From NCBI RefSeq assembly GCF_000150275.1, contig NW_002060947.1, positions 1,520,193 to 1,584,192 of the forward strand: DNA of 64,000 bases. The letters are read 5' to 3'. Under the pieces are notes generated by a model. It was not told the origin of the DNA. It worked only from the letters and a program-made list of their open reading frames with translations, and made no database searches. The translations under genes were made by a program, and so were the position numbers. The first letter of the stretch is position 1. Each line of letters starts with the position of its first letter. Source of the DNA: Trichoplax adhaerens. Its lineage: Eukaryota > Placozoa > Uniplacotomia > Trichoplacea > Trichoplacidae. Shown here in pieces: positions 52,990-64,000 of this stretch.

Positions 52990-53940
52990 AGACCCACGTC
53001 ATTAAGTTGTTCTCCGTTCTCTTTTACATTCCTGTCAAACGAAATCACCCTCGACTGTAGTGGCAAGTATGATCGTTTCTGGGGAAGATGCTATTTGATA
53101 ATGTTAAGCAACGTCGAAAGGCATTAATGGAGACCCAATATCATAGTTTACAGCACTTGTAGGCCCATCATCTTCACCAGCATAGGTCAACTATCATCCA
53201 TTGAAAGATCGAGTAATGAGTTGTTATAAATGGAGTGTCCAATAGACTAGAATAGCTGAGTTGATGTTCGATTAAGTCTCTATCTAATACGTTAAAACTT
53301 TCAAACTTGCAAGGATGAATATAAATGCTGGCCTACTATTGTAATCGCTTTAGTTCTTCCTGATATTTTGGATTTAAGCAGACGAGAGAAAATTTGCTAA
53401 CACCTTGGCTAGTCCATACAATTGGTTGATATTGTAGAAAAGAGGCCTGGACCAGACGTTAAGATGGAAGCTGCACCTATTTTCACTGCAATGCAGTAGT
53501 AAGCCAATTTCGACTGTATTTGACCAGGAATCTCAAAAGATTATGTTGTGTTTGTCTGATAGGCGTCGTATAGTACTGTTGGAAGAGTTAGACACGATCT
53601 AAAATTGCCAAATGGCTAGAGAAAATTGTTGAAAGAGATACCAAGATGCAATCGAAAGCTTCACTATTTCTTTTCTATTTGCTTGCGGCACAGACAGACT
53701 GATCGTGGGTAAATAGTTGAAATAATATAGTGTTGTGGTTGTCAGAAATAGTAGAGTACTGTTGGAATGGAATACAATGTATATTGAAGCTACCTTGCTG
53801 GAGAAAATTCTTGAGAAAGACACCAAGAGAGAAGCCTTGTTCCCTTTCTATCTTTGCCTTCTTCCAAGGGGTGGCTTTAGACTGGGAGTTGGTACGGCAA
53901 TAGGAGCGAGATGGAAGAAGAAAATCATTGAAGTTCATGT
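52990..53940 (-). pseudogene. Decayed protein-coding sequence, family unknown
   Basis: The minus strand has long protein-like runs broken by stops and frameshifts. In order: SFEIPGQIQSKLAYYCIAVK (~53545-53485), QPIVWTSQGVSKFSLVCLNP (~53430-53370), a run with HPCKFESFNVLDRDLIEHQ (~53310-53250), LLDTPFITTHYSIFQWM (~53240-53190), EDDGPTSAVNYDIGSP (~53170-53120) and ISFDRNVKENGEQLNDVG (~53050-53000). At least three stops and two frame changes are needed. Base composition is less AT-rich than the surroundings. A ~180-base internal near-duplication links 53570-53690 and 53750-53880. It lies just upstream of the N4BP2 start. I do not recognise the family. Options are a dead mobile element, a processed pseudogene or a gene relic. 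Confidence 0.4.
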
Positions 53941-54879
53941 GGAATTCATATTCGAGTCCACTGGACTACAAGGTATGATATGGTACTAAAATGGCCATAC
54001 TGTATCATATCGTTTGCGGTCTGCATTAGCCTAAGCCTGTGCCATGACTACAGTGACGTAATAGCGATAGGGTTTCTTCAAACTTGAGCGCATCGAAAGG
54101 AGTTGAAATAGCAAATTAGTTTTGCGCTGGTCGATATTATTGCAAGATTTTCAATCCTTTTAAGCGACTACAGCTACAAAATAAATACTATGAGCTTACT
54201 GTCAGGTTTAACTATCCTGACATCGATCTACAAACGATAGAAAGATTGTAAATACCGTTAGAGAAATAAGAAAATGTTATGGTTGGCTTCGACGCTTAGC
54301 GCGATGGACTAATAGGAGACGACTTGAACATCGTCAAGAGGTTAAAGCAAACTATACGTCTCTCTTAGACAAACATGGAACCCTTACTTTCTTGATAAAA
54401 CAACCAATTTACAGCATATATGAGTGATAGATAAACCATCAAATTGACAAGGCCCGAACGAATACTCCAATGTAACTATTATGTTCGTGGTAAACGGTGT
54501 AGGTTCAATTGAGAATCGTTTATTAATAAATTTATGAAGGTATTTATACATTTGTTAGATTACTTCACTTATAGTTTAGCTAAATGATTATCCATATAAG
54601 ATGTAAGATTAGCTTAAAATGATAATTACATAATTAGAACGTTAATCATTTTAAACTGTGATCCTACAGTACGACTTTTAATCATTCTATATATAATACT
54701 ACTTTACAGTATGCTGTATATGTAATTGCTCCATATATAACAGTAACAAAATGTTTACCCTTCATCATTCAATTTGCATTCTTCTATTGCATAGAATGAT
54801 AGCAACAAATAAATGAAACAAATGTCCAACGTTTGAACATCATTTAGTACATTGTCCAGCTTCAAAAGCATCTTGTAGT

Positions 54880-56400
54880 GCATGCTATAATAGCCATAAC
54901 TTATAAACTTACCGTAACATGGGTTAATACCATGGACTATTCGAACAAGATCTTCTATTAGCCGTCCATGTACAGTATACGAGTAAAACACAGATAATAT
55001 GATTATAAAACTATGTAGCTGTCCATTAAAAACTAAAAATATGGAAGACATCGTAGATCAATGAATGTATTATGGTTCCATAATTTATCTTATTTTATGA
55101 ACTACTAGATGCTTTATTGGTGGTCTATCCCATAAGATATATAGCACAATAACATTCGTCATGAGTACTATAGACTACTCGCAAAAGACCTTAACTATTA
55201 AAAACATAGAAGACATCGCAGATAAATTACTGTATTACCAATCCATTCCTAGATAAGTTATTTTATGAACTACTAGCAGCTTTATTAAAATATTGAAGTA
55301 CTTCATGCCATAATATACAGCTACAATAACATTCGTTATTAGTACCATAGACTGACTACTTGCTCAAAACCTTCTAGAGTCCATGTGCGCTCGTATGGAT
55401 AGATAACGTTATCAAACTATGCCCTTATCTATTAAAAACATGTAAGACGTCGTAGATAATTTGTGTACATATTATCCAATATGTTCCTAGATAAGTTATC
55501 TTCAGAACTACTAGCAGCTTTATTAATTAAAGCATCGAAGCGGTCCATGCCATAATATGTAGCGATAATAATATCTACCATTAGTGCCATGGGCTACTTG
55601 CACAAGACCTTCTAGTAGTCCATGCATGTATAAATAACGTTTTAAAACTATGCCCTTGTCTATTAAAAAAATGTAAGACATCGTAGATGATTACTGTAAT
55701 ATCAAATATTCGTATTCCTAATAAGTTATCTTATGAACTACTGATAGCTTTTTAAAGGATCGAAGTGGTCCACGCCATAATATACGTTCCTTATTAGTCG
55801 TCATTAAAAGCATGTAAGACGTGGATAATTACTGTATTATTAATATTCGTATTCCTAGATAAGTTACCTTATGAGCTACTAGCAGCTTTTTAAAGCATCG
55901 AAGCGGTGCATGCCATAATATACGTTCCTTATTAGTTGTCATTAAAAGCATGTAAGATGTCGTAGATAATTACTGTATTATCAAATATTCATATTCCTAG
56001 ATAAGTTATCTTATGAACTACTAGCAGTTTTTTACAGCATCGAAGTGGTCCATGCCATAATATACATTCCTTATTAGTTGTCTATTAACCTTTTAAAAAC
56101 ATGTAAGACGTCGTAGATAATTATTGTATTATCAAATATTCGTATTCCTAGATAATTTATCTTGTGAATCTCTAGGTGCTTCATTGTAACATCGAGTAGT
56201 CTATGCCATAACATATACAGTTACAGTAAGATTTGTCGTTAGAACCATAGGCTACTCGAAGACCTTGTCTATTAAAAACAGATAAGGCTTCGTAGATAAA
56301 TTACTGTATTGCCAATCTATTCCTAGATAAGTTATCTTATAAACTTCTAGCAGCTTTATTGAAGCATCGAAGCGGATCAATACTAGTTAATATAATAAGC
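54880..56400. repeat. Tandem array, ~100-240 base units, eight or more copies
   Basis: Shared blocks: CATGTAAGACGTCGTAGATA, ATTACTGTATTATCAAATAT, TCGTATTCCTAGATAAGTTA, TCTTATGAACTACTAGCAGC, TTTATTAAAGCATCGAAGCGG and TCCATGCCATAATATACAG. Longer copies add ACATTCGTTATTAGTACCAT, a GGCTACTTGCxCAAGACCTT block and CTATTAAAAA. Shorter copies between 55760 and 56100 lack the middle block. The minus-strand frame at 54755-55051 overlaps the first, most diverged copy. Confidence 0.75.
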
Positions 56401-56463
56401 GTTGAGTGTTCACTCAGAACCTGATGAAAATCTTTGCAGGGTTTCTAGTCTTTATTATTCGAC

Positions 56464-56539
56464 AATCATCTTATATGACTGACCGTAAATTGCATACTAT
56501 ATATAGTATATAATTTACAGTCAGTCATACGAGATGATT
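56464..56539. repeat. 76-base near-perfect palindrome
   Basis: The left arm starts AATCATCTTATATGACTGAC and the right arm ends GTCAGTCATACGAGATGATT. The arms pair over about 36 bases with roughly four mismatches around a TATATA centre. It lies just after the tandem array and before a less AT-rich stretch. It could be a foldback element or a MITE-like relic. No target-site duplication is obvious. Confidence 0.7.
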
Positions 56540-57620
56540 TTTCACTACATCATTTTGCTGGTCTGTGTAGCCCTTTACCTAAACTCTGCTCCATCGTTGA
56601 AAGACAGATTCATCAAATAAAGTGTACAAAAATTGTATGCAAAACTGCCACAAGCCTCGGTAGCCTGTGCTCGAAGAATCAGCCTGTGTCTCAATTCAGG
56701 TAAAATATTACCCGGTCATGGACAAAATAATTGTCGTCAACTCACTCTTAAAGGATTGCAATAGGAGTTTGCACAGATTGAGAGATAGGTTTGTTCACTA
56801 CTGTAATCTGCAAAGACTTCGTGACCCAAGTGCCAATATTCCGGTATTTTCGATCTTTCTTGACACAAGGGATTAGGGAACAGCCCCTGTTGCACGAAAT
56901 TCAGGATAGGGTACAATGTCCTCAAAGCTATTCACTGCAATGTTTGCCATCGACATTGTATCGTACATGAATTATTTTTTGGTTTTTGATGCCTTCAAAC
57001 TATAGGAAACTATTCATAGGATGATTAACTTCATTGAAGACAGCAGAAGTCAAGTTATGCCTCCATTATTGGCACTAAATCAAAGGCCAAGGTATTTCCA
57101 TCTATTAAAACCTGGATAAAAGGCAGAAGGTGAAGTTACGCCTTAATGCTCCAGTGATTAAGATTTCTTAGCAAGCCCATATTAGAGACCCTAAAATGTC
57201 TCTAATCTACATCATTATTACAATAGTTCAAGGTTAAGCGTCTAGAAGTGAAGATGATGTAACTAATTTTACAATGCTAATAAATTGATTACTTTTATCA
57301 TCTATTGAAATAAATAATATGACCTTGCATTGGTGCCCGCAGGCAGGACTCAATATAGGTAGTCAATATCGAGAAAACACTGAGTAATAAAGGCGTGACA
57401 ATTGAAAATGCTTCAATTCATCAAAGTTAATTTAATCAAAAATAATGTACTAAAAGTCAACAAATCTCAAGACAACAGTTTGGATAATATACGACACGGC
57501 AACTATTGCGTAGGTCTTATACCTGCAGGGGATTAGTAATAATAATATGCCGTTAAAACAGGGACAACAGAAATATGAACTCTAGTCTGTTTTTATGTCG
57601 AACAGCATGATATAATATTA
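56540..57620. other. Less AT-rich stretch with broken frames, unassigned
   Basis: The first 700 bases are less AT-rich than the surroundings and hold short open frames on both strands, for example plus-strand MDKIIVVNSLLKDCNRSLHR near 56718-56777. No frame is long and no family is recognised. It may be a decayed mobile element next to the palindrome at 56464-56539. The rest is featureless. Confidence 0.25.
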
Positions 57621-57689
57621 ATTACGCCCATGTCTATCACGACACAAAGCAGTAATATCCTTCTTCATATAGGATAATTACAATACTGT

Positions 57690-58760
57690 TGGGAATAAAT
57701 ACGTAGTAAATTAGGCCAAATTTCGCTAACAAATTCGAATCTATTTTTCAATAAATAAAATGGACCGTTTTGTTCTCTTGCTTGTTATTACGAGCATGTT
57801 CTAGAAATTATCTTCTATTGCAATGGTATAGCACTACGAATCTTGGTTAATATAGAGTATGCTCTGTCGATAATAAATACGTCGTAATTATGCTAACTTT
57901 GCTATAAAGAAGCTTGCGAATTTCATTTATCATGTTTGAGTAAGATAATTTCTTTCAGTTATTTATTATCAAGAGCATACTTAACTTATTGCATCATATA
58001 CGCATGTAGATTACTGTAATTTATTTATTATCTTGTACTGTATAGCACTAAAAGTTCTCGTCACTTTTAGAGTCTACAGTATCTAAAACGATAAAGCGGT
58101 AATTAAGCCGGATTTGACTCAAAAAAGAGCCTACCTAACTCATTTATCATGATTATAAAGGATCATTTCTCTGTTGTTTAATATCAAGAACATGCTTTAC
58201 TAATTATCTCATACTGTATCAAACTAAAAGTAATATAGAAAGTATGAGCTATCTAGAATAAATAAACAGTAATGATGCTAAATTTTGGCTATAAATGAAC
58301 CTAGCTCACTCATCATGAATGCGAGCGATCATTTCTCTCAGTTATTTATTATCAAAAACACAGTTTTACAAATTATAGTTGTCTTACGCTGTATACTACT
58401 GAAAGTAAAATATAGAATTTGCACTATTTAATATAAATGCATAGTATAATTTTTATAATTATCTTATCACTGTATAAGCAATAAGCAGTGTAGCACTGGA
58501 AATTCTCGTTAATTGCGAACCTGCAGTACTTGAGTACATCGTAATTATAATTATGTCAAATTTTACTTAAAATTTAGAGTTCAATTCATTTATTATAACA
58601 TGAGGCAAATTTTCCGCCCCGTTACTTGTTAACACAAGATAATACTCCATAAAATTTCTAATTAATATAGAGTATACACTGTCTGAAATGACTATACAGC
58701 AATCTACGCTAAATTTAGCCAGCAAATGTGGTGCAATTTATTCATGGTAAGCTTGAAAAA
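57690..58760. repeat. Tandem array, ~160-190 base unit, about seven copies
   Basis: Shared blocks: TAGCACTAxAAATTCTCGTTAAT, ATAGAGTATxCACTGTC, GATAATAAATACGTAGTAAT, TATGCTAAATTTxGCTATAAA, GAACTTGCGAATTCATTTATC, TCAGTTATTTATTATCAAGA and CATACTTTACxAATTATC. Starts are near 57690, 57835, 58050, 58215, 58390, 58490 and 58645. Confidence 0.7.
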
Positions 58761-59668
58761 CTATTTGTGTACTGCGAGTATAGCATACTACTACCGTATA
58801 CTAATTCTTGAACATTGCAATAGCACTAAAAATTCTCCTTAATGGAATTTTTGTACAAATCGACATGCCTTGCACAAGTATACTAAATTCTATACCGTAG
58901 TTTGCACATGCCAAAGAGACTACACCTAGTCTTTCAGCATTTGAAATAGACACAAGAATCTTGACTTTTAAGCTGTATTCTTCTTGACCTGATACAAAGG
59001 TTAAATTTATTGTTAATTTCATAATTACTCATAATATAATGATACACGTCATGTTAGTAATAACAGTACTAAGGTTGCTTGTTAATAAACCTCCACAGCA
59101 TTTTATTTTGCCAAAATGTGGAAATTGTGGTAGTATAAGCAGATAAAGCTTCATATAACTTTAGAAGGATAGTTGTACTTTATGTGCACTAGGGGTTTCT
59201 GACGAGACTATGAAAGGCTGGTGCCTGAAGATCACTTCTTAGTTAGTTATTCAGTTAGTTAGCCAACTAGTTTGTCAATTGCTATTGAATTATCTAGGCT
59301 AAAATCTTGGTTGTCAAGATTTCTTCGGTAATAAATAGTAGAAAATCTCTGACTTCCTCGTCTACACTATTAGTGACTCTATAATTATACTATAGTATTC
59401 GATCGTTGTAACTGAATTATTTGGTGATATAGCGAATCTCGCCTCTTTAAGTCAGTAAGAGGGGTTCTCCGTAAGTATTGGCGTGTGGAGACTACTTTGT
59501 CACTAGTGGTGTGCGACAATAATAAAAAGATAAAATCTTTTTGCAGTGTTTATAGCATAGACCTAAGGACTTTAACGTTTCAAGCTGTATTCTAATCGAT
59601 CTGCAACAAAAGCATTATACTTATCAACTCCATAATTGTAATAATTTACCAAGCAGTAGAGCGCAATT

Positions 59669-61139
59669 ATGCGCTTGTATTGTGCCGCATACGGATGTAA
59701 CTCAAAATCGTCAATCAGAATAAATAATATGAGAATATCTTTCCATCAATTTCCAAAGAATAAAGATTTATGCAAGGTACTTATGTGGTAACTTGTTAGG
59801 ATATGAAGTGATCGCCAAATGTAGCTATTAAGAAGTTGAATAATACTTGTGAGTACCCGATTTATTACGGCTATAAAGATAGTGACAGTCACAATTTACA
59901 GTATTTGTGTCAATGGTAAAGATATCTTTTTGATGCAATTATCCTACAAAGTATATATACAAACTCTACTATCGCAACATAAGGCATTTCATTATTACAT
60001 TATATTTTAAGATCATCTAGATTGTTATAGTATTCCAGTTAGTAAATTATCTTATAGTAGATTCTTAGTTAATGTAAATAACTGGCAAACATATCCAAGT
60101 ACTTATATTCATATATATTTAGGGGATAGGTACTGTATTATTAGATATTTATTATTAAATATACTATTATAATTTACGTATAGAATAAGCAAACTAATCC
60201 GTTTCGATCTTCTGAAAGGATTTATCGCATACTATTGTTCCAAAATCGATTTTATATGGCTACACCGGCTGCAAAAATTATGTATCATACATAGTATTAT
60301 TATGGTTTATATTACCTGAGCATAACCGCAAAGCAGCTAGCTATATCCAGGCAATTACACTTGCTAGAAAGGAAAATACAGATGCCGGTGGTGTTAATGA
60401 TGATGAAAAAGAAGCTAACAATAGCCGTAAGGCTAAAAAAATTAGCTCAGAACATTGTAAACGAAGAGAATTTAGCTTTTGGTCGTACCGAACTCTCATT
60501 ACCATTTTTCTAAATGTTTAAGCTTGAAGATAAGTTACTAATAAATCTATTGAAATTGCGGCTTGGCTTGTTTGACTTTGATTTAGCATCGCGATTTGTA
60601 CAACTACTTCAACAACAAATAATATAATCAAGCTGTGGATCAATTTGATTCATAAACGTGTATGCATCGTCAGTATTTTGGCCAAGCAAAAGTAAAATTC
60701 TGCATCAATTAAATCCAATATGGAGACGGTGCTTTGGTAATGTCATCGTTATGATTGGTTTTACAGAAATGAGTATAGCGTTGTAAAAATTGCCAAATAC
60801 TAACATGAATTATAGACCCTAACCCTAACCTTATGCTATAGTCGGATCATTAATTGCGATCGACATTCGAGTTTCCATCATATTTATCTCTTCATAGTAT
60901 ACCAATGATATATCCCTTGAACAAATATGCTAAATATCCGGCTTCAATAATCTATTAGAAAACAAGTTCAATCAACAGGAATTGCTATCAGGTGACATTA
61001 TCATTACACTTAGAGAATTTATACTATCCCATCGGTTACAACATCTAGGATTGAAAATGATTACTACTGGTAGTATGGAATCTAATCCACTTTTCCATGC
61101 AAGTCGAAATCTGATTCGTATCAACATAACCCACAAATA
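59669..61139 (+). pseudogene. THAP + HTH/DDE (PIF/Harbinger-type) transposase relic
   Basis: The exon 59669-59776 is intact: ATG, then a THAP start with Cys5 and Cys10 (YCAAYGCNSK), ISFHQFPKNKDLCK and a GTACTT donor. The following pieces look like the rest of a THAP-bearing transposase with an HTH_Tnp_4 helix region and a DDE_Tnp_4 domain. Near 60440-60610 lie ENLAFGRTELSLPFF, a stop, then LEDKLLINLLKLRLGLFDFD and LASRF. Near 60672-60785 lies VFWPSKSKILHQ followed by GFTEMSI, where DCTE with a catalytic Asp is expected, so the Asp is lost. Near 60935-61139 lie ISGFNNLLENKF and SGDIIITLREF, the decayed second Asp region. Several stops and frameshifts make it inactive. The missing second half of THAP (CxxH) was not found. 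Terminal repeats were not identified. Confidence 0.68.
60817..60830. repeat. Short telomere-like tract
   Basis: CCCTAACCCTAACC, just over two units of the animal telomere repeat, lies inside the transposase relic. It is too short to mean a chromosome end or fusion. Confidence 0.6.
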
Positions 61140-63332
61140 ACGGGTTATTACCACCTTCCAGCATCATTGCAAAATCAATATCTGAAATTCAAAGTACTTA
61201 TCATTTATTTAATAATCTCTCAGCGAATAATTTACCGTTAGATTATGTTAATAAAGAATGGATTTCCTGTTGTTTATAGAATCAATTATCCGATTCTATT
61301 TTAATGCTCATCCGAGCCATGAAGAGCACATAATACCGTATTCTCGATAATTATATAGGCGTCTATTCCAATAAACGAAAATGAATTACTTCAAAATATT
61401 ACGCATTATACGGAACTGATGGCTTTAAGCGGTGTCTAACCTCCAACGTTTATTATAACAATCACTTAGAGATCATTGGTATAAGTAGACAGCATTGTCA
61501 TTGTGTTTTAAGCCATAATTAGTAATAACCCTTCCGTTCTACAACTTCAACTTAGTAGCCAATCGAACAAGAATAAGAATAAAGACTCATATTAGTAATG
61601 AGTCACTTGAAGTCTTAAAAAGAATATGTATAATATTTGTAGTAAAATGCAGAAGACAGCAATAGCTCATATGTCAGTAACTACTGGTCTTCAAAAGAAA
61701 AACAAGGTAACTTTGTATAATGTAATTATTCTTAAATGTATGCAGGAAAAATGTTAAATAAAATATCATTGATATCTAACTCAAATTTTAGGCCGCTAAC
61801 GGTAGTCACTAGATTTATTTCGCGGATTTGTGTAAACATTCGTGAAGAAATTTAAATTATTAATATAATTACAGTCTTCACTTTGCTTTGATAAATATGT
61901 ATACGATATACACGTTAGAAGATAATGATAAATAATTCCATAGGAAATTTCTAATAATTCAATTTATTTGATCAATTTTTGATTAGACCTGTAAACTGAT
62001 ATAATGTATTGCTATCAAGAAACTACTTAGCAAGCGAAAAATGGTCGTCTTGTGGGTATCATAGTATACGAGTAGATCGATATTTCAAGTTGTAATCGTA
62101 TCCCATTACGTAATAAGACGTACGAATAACAAAATTACTGCAATAGCAAACTAATCAATCTTAATAATAGATATAATTATCTATAGCACTGGTTTGTACC
62201 ACTTTAGTAGTTACAATATTTATATCTGAGCAAATAATATAATCTACAAAATTGAGATTGCTCGTATAACTGTATAGTTAATTCATTCTTTTCATTCTTC
62301 AATGCCGATAATGTATTTAGAGCGTACATCCATTCTGTGGGTCATCATACTGTAGATTTTAATGCAAAGAGAAGATTTATCAAGAGTAAGATCTTCATAC
62401 TAAGTTCAAACTTGTAGCTCATATGGTACAGTATAGTACATATACATATACGAATTTATTACCGTTAAATATTGAACAAATATTTATTCCACTAATCAGG
62501 TAGTCGAATATTTAGCTCACTGATAATAAATTTATACGACACCAGCTTGACTATCAGATTAGCTGAAATAGCTACTTACTCATCATACTAACTACAGTCG
62601 TAAAATATCATTAGCAATACTCTTCAGCGTTGCATGTTGTAAATAGCATCTCAAGTCAAAACTGTACACTTACGTAGGTATTATAAATGAATATGGGCAT
62701 TAACTATAATTATCATCATTTGCATAGATATTATTAACAATTATTATTACAAGAGATTAGTTAAAAATGTGGTTGGTAAACATTTCGTAATTACGTATAC
62801 TATCAGTAACTTTACTGCCAGTTTATAATTTAGTATCCAGTGTATCATGATAACGTCTGTGGCAGATAGATCTAATTTCACTAACTGGTAATTAGCTAAA
62901 ATACGATATATCTTACTATTGTGTTAATCAACATAGAGTAAACGTTTAACATATCCTCAGATATATTTTTCCTATTATTACAGTGGAGGATAAGAAATTG
63001 CAATCTGCGCACAGTAAGCAGTACTTCATATTGTATAGCATTAGGCAATCTACAGTAGCTTCATACATCAAGATATTACTGTAAAAACCTGCCACACTGG
63101 ATTGTATAGAATAAGACAAAAAAAATCCACGATTTACATTAGCTCTTAATCAATAAAAGCAAATATATGGCATTACAAATATCCACTCTTCAACGAGGTA
63201 AAATGTTGCATTAAACAAGCCATGGACTCCAATTACCCAATACATAATAATTCGAAACGCAACACTACGCTAGCGAGTAGTACAATGACTATCACTGCCT
63301 TTGAGATGGCCACTAAATATCATATAAAAGTG
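61140..63332. other. Non-coding interval before UBE2K
   Basis: AT-rich DNA between the transposase relic and the last exon of the minus-strand UBE2K gene. It should hold the UBE2K 3' UTR next to 63333. No other gene or clear repeat was recognised. Confidence 0.4.
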
Positions 63333-64000
63333 CTATGAATCTAACAGTGTTTCCATTCCACGTTGTTCGTCCCATCCACTTTTTGACAAAGCCGTTCTGC
63401 ATGAATCCTGCAAAATTTGAAACAATTTGTTGAAGAATTATGGTCCTATTAATGATGAAATAGTTTTAAAATAACTGTATTGGCATACATCAGAAAAACC
63501 AGTTTCAGATAACTTTCGGACTTTCTCATGAAAGTCTTGGGTTTTTATAGGTCGCGCTATGATACAAAGATAGTTATTACAATAATTAGTTAGTTAGTTT
63601 CATAGAATGAAAGAAATACGCAGGCTATTCTAAGAGTTACCTTTTGCATACGCTTCAGACCAGTGTCTAGCAGTCTTCATAAATAAATGAATGTTTTCAT
63701 TGTACTATTAGGAAGTTGAAATCAAAGATATTATGAGGTAATAAATAACATTTCTTCAGCTTCTTAGAAAAAGAGCGAAAGCACACGGTCTTTGTAAAGA
63801 ATTACTTGTTTAGCGACGACAGCATCTTGTGGATCGTCCGGTTCTGCAGCGCTTAGTAGTACCTTTTAATAAACGATGCAATTCCCATTAGAATTAATAA
63901 CGACTACCAATGGTTATCACTAGACGATTTCCCATAAATCGAAACATTAACGCTGAGATAAGTTATATTACCTGTAATGACATCAATACGGTTCTTAAGG
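63333..64000 (-). CDS. UBE2K: UBE2K ubiquitin-conjugating enzyme, C-terminal exons (partial)
   Basis: UBE2K (E2-25K) is an E2 enzyme that builds K48-linked ubiquitin chains and is the E2 with a C-terminal UBA domain. Exons in gene order: (beyond 64000) to 63972, 63862-63806, 63704-63641, 63556-63489 and 63407-63333, all with matching phases and GT-AG borders. The first reads LRTVLMSLQ, the next VLLSAAEPDDPQDAVVAKQ, a near-exact UBE2K signature at the end of the UBC fold. Then come MKTARHWSEAYAK, a linker, and the UBA domain (EKVRKLSETGFSD then CRTALSKSGWDEQRGMETLL), ending LLDS and TAG at 63335-63333. The catalytic-Cys half of the enzyme lies outside the window. The UBA keeps the GF pair and the Trp-Asp, but otherwise differs clearly from vertebrate UBE2K. 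Confidence 0.93.

Noticed and set aside
53735-53989. Plus-strand 84-residue frame
   Set aside because: The minus strand of the same stretch carries the more protein-like, decayed frames, and the plus frame depends on a duplicated segment. I could not decide on it as a gene.
58801-59022. Minus-strand 73-residue frame with SGQEEYSLKVKILVSIS
   Set aside because: It begins at the edge of a tandem array, has no leader, motif or splice partner, and no family could be named.

Overview
The window reads as nuclear DNA of a simple animal, most likely a placozoan (Trichoplax/Hoilungia type). It is strongly AT-rich. Its genes are split by short GT-AG introns (mostly about 70-300 bases, a few over 1 kb), and they are animal-specific: an ionotropic glutamate receptor, a FEZF-class zinc-finger factor, N4BP2, ZUP1 and UBE2K. 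The species is inferred from these features and was not tested by any search. No rRNA, tRNA, CRISPR or operon-like structure was recognised.

Layout. 1-3.0 kb: gene-poor, with degenerate repeats. 3.06-6.15 kb (+): ZUP1, a zinc-finger UFM1-type deubiquitinase. 7.39-13.39 kb (+): a complete ten-exon ionotropic glutamate receptor whose exon phases all agree, giving 850 residues. 13.4-26.9 kb: mostly non-coding, with several unrelated local tandem arrays and one orphan coding-like exon. 26.98-29.08 kb (-): a two-exon FEZF-like repressor. Its first exon, too short for ordinary ORF detection, encodes a SNAG motif. 29-46.4 kb: gene-poor, with three more tandem arrays, one candidate small secreted peptide gene and a few coding-like islands. 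46.44-52.88 kb (-): a sixteen-exon N4BP2 homologue of 693 residues (CUE, P-loop kinase, CUE-like, DUF1771, Smr). 53-54 kb: decayed coding sequence. 54.9-58.8 kb: tandem arrays and a near-perfect 76-base palindrome. 59.7-61.1 kb (+): a decayed PIF/Harbinger-type transposase with an intact THAP exon. 63.33-64.0 kb (-): the last five exons of UBE2K, which continues past the window edge.

Three of the genes (ZUP1, N4BP2, UBE2K) touch ubiquitin biology, but they lie on different strands with kilobases between them, and nothing suggests joint control. The most interesting points are these: (1) the FEZF-like factor joins an N-terminal SNAG motif to an Eh1-like motif and FEZF fingers; (2) the glutamate receptor keeps the ligand-binding arginine but has lost other canonical glutamate contacts; (3) the intergenic DNA and introns hold about a dozen unrelated local tandem arrays; (4) there are candidate small secreted peptide genes. 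Splice models were built by eye from GT/AG sites, phase and family alignment recalled from memory. Transcript data would settle them.
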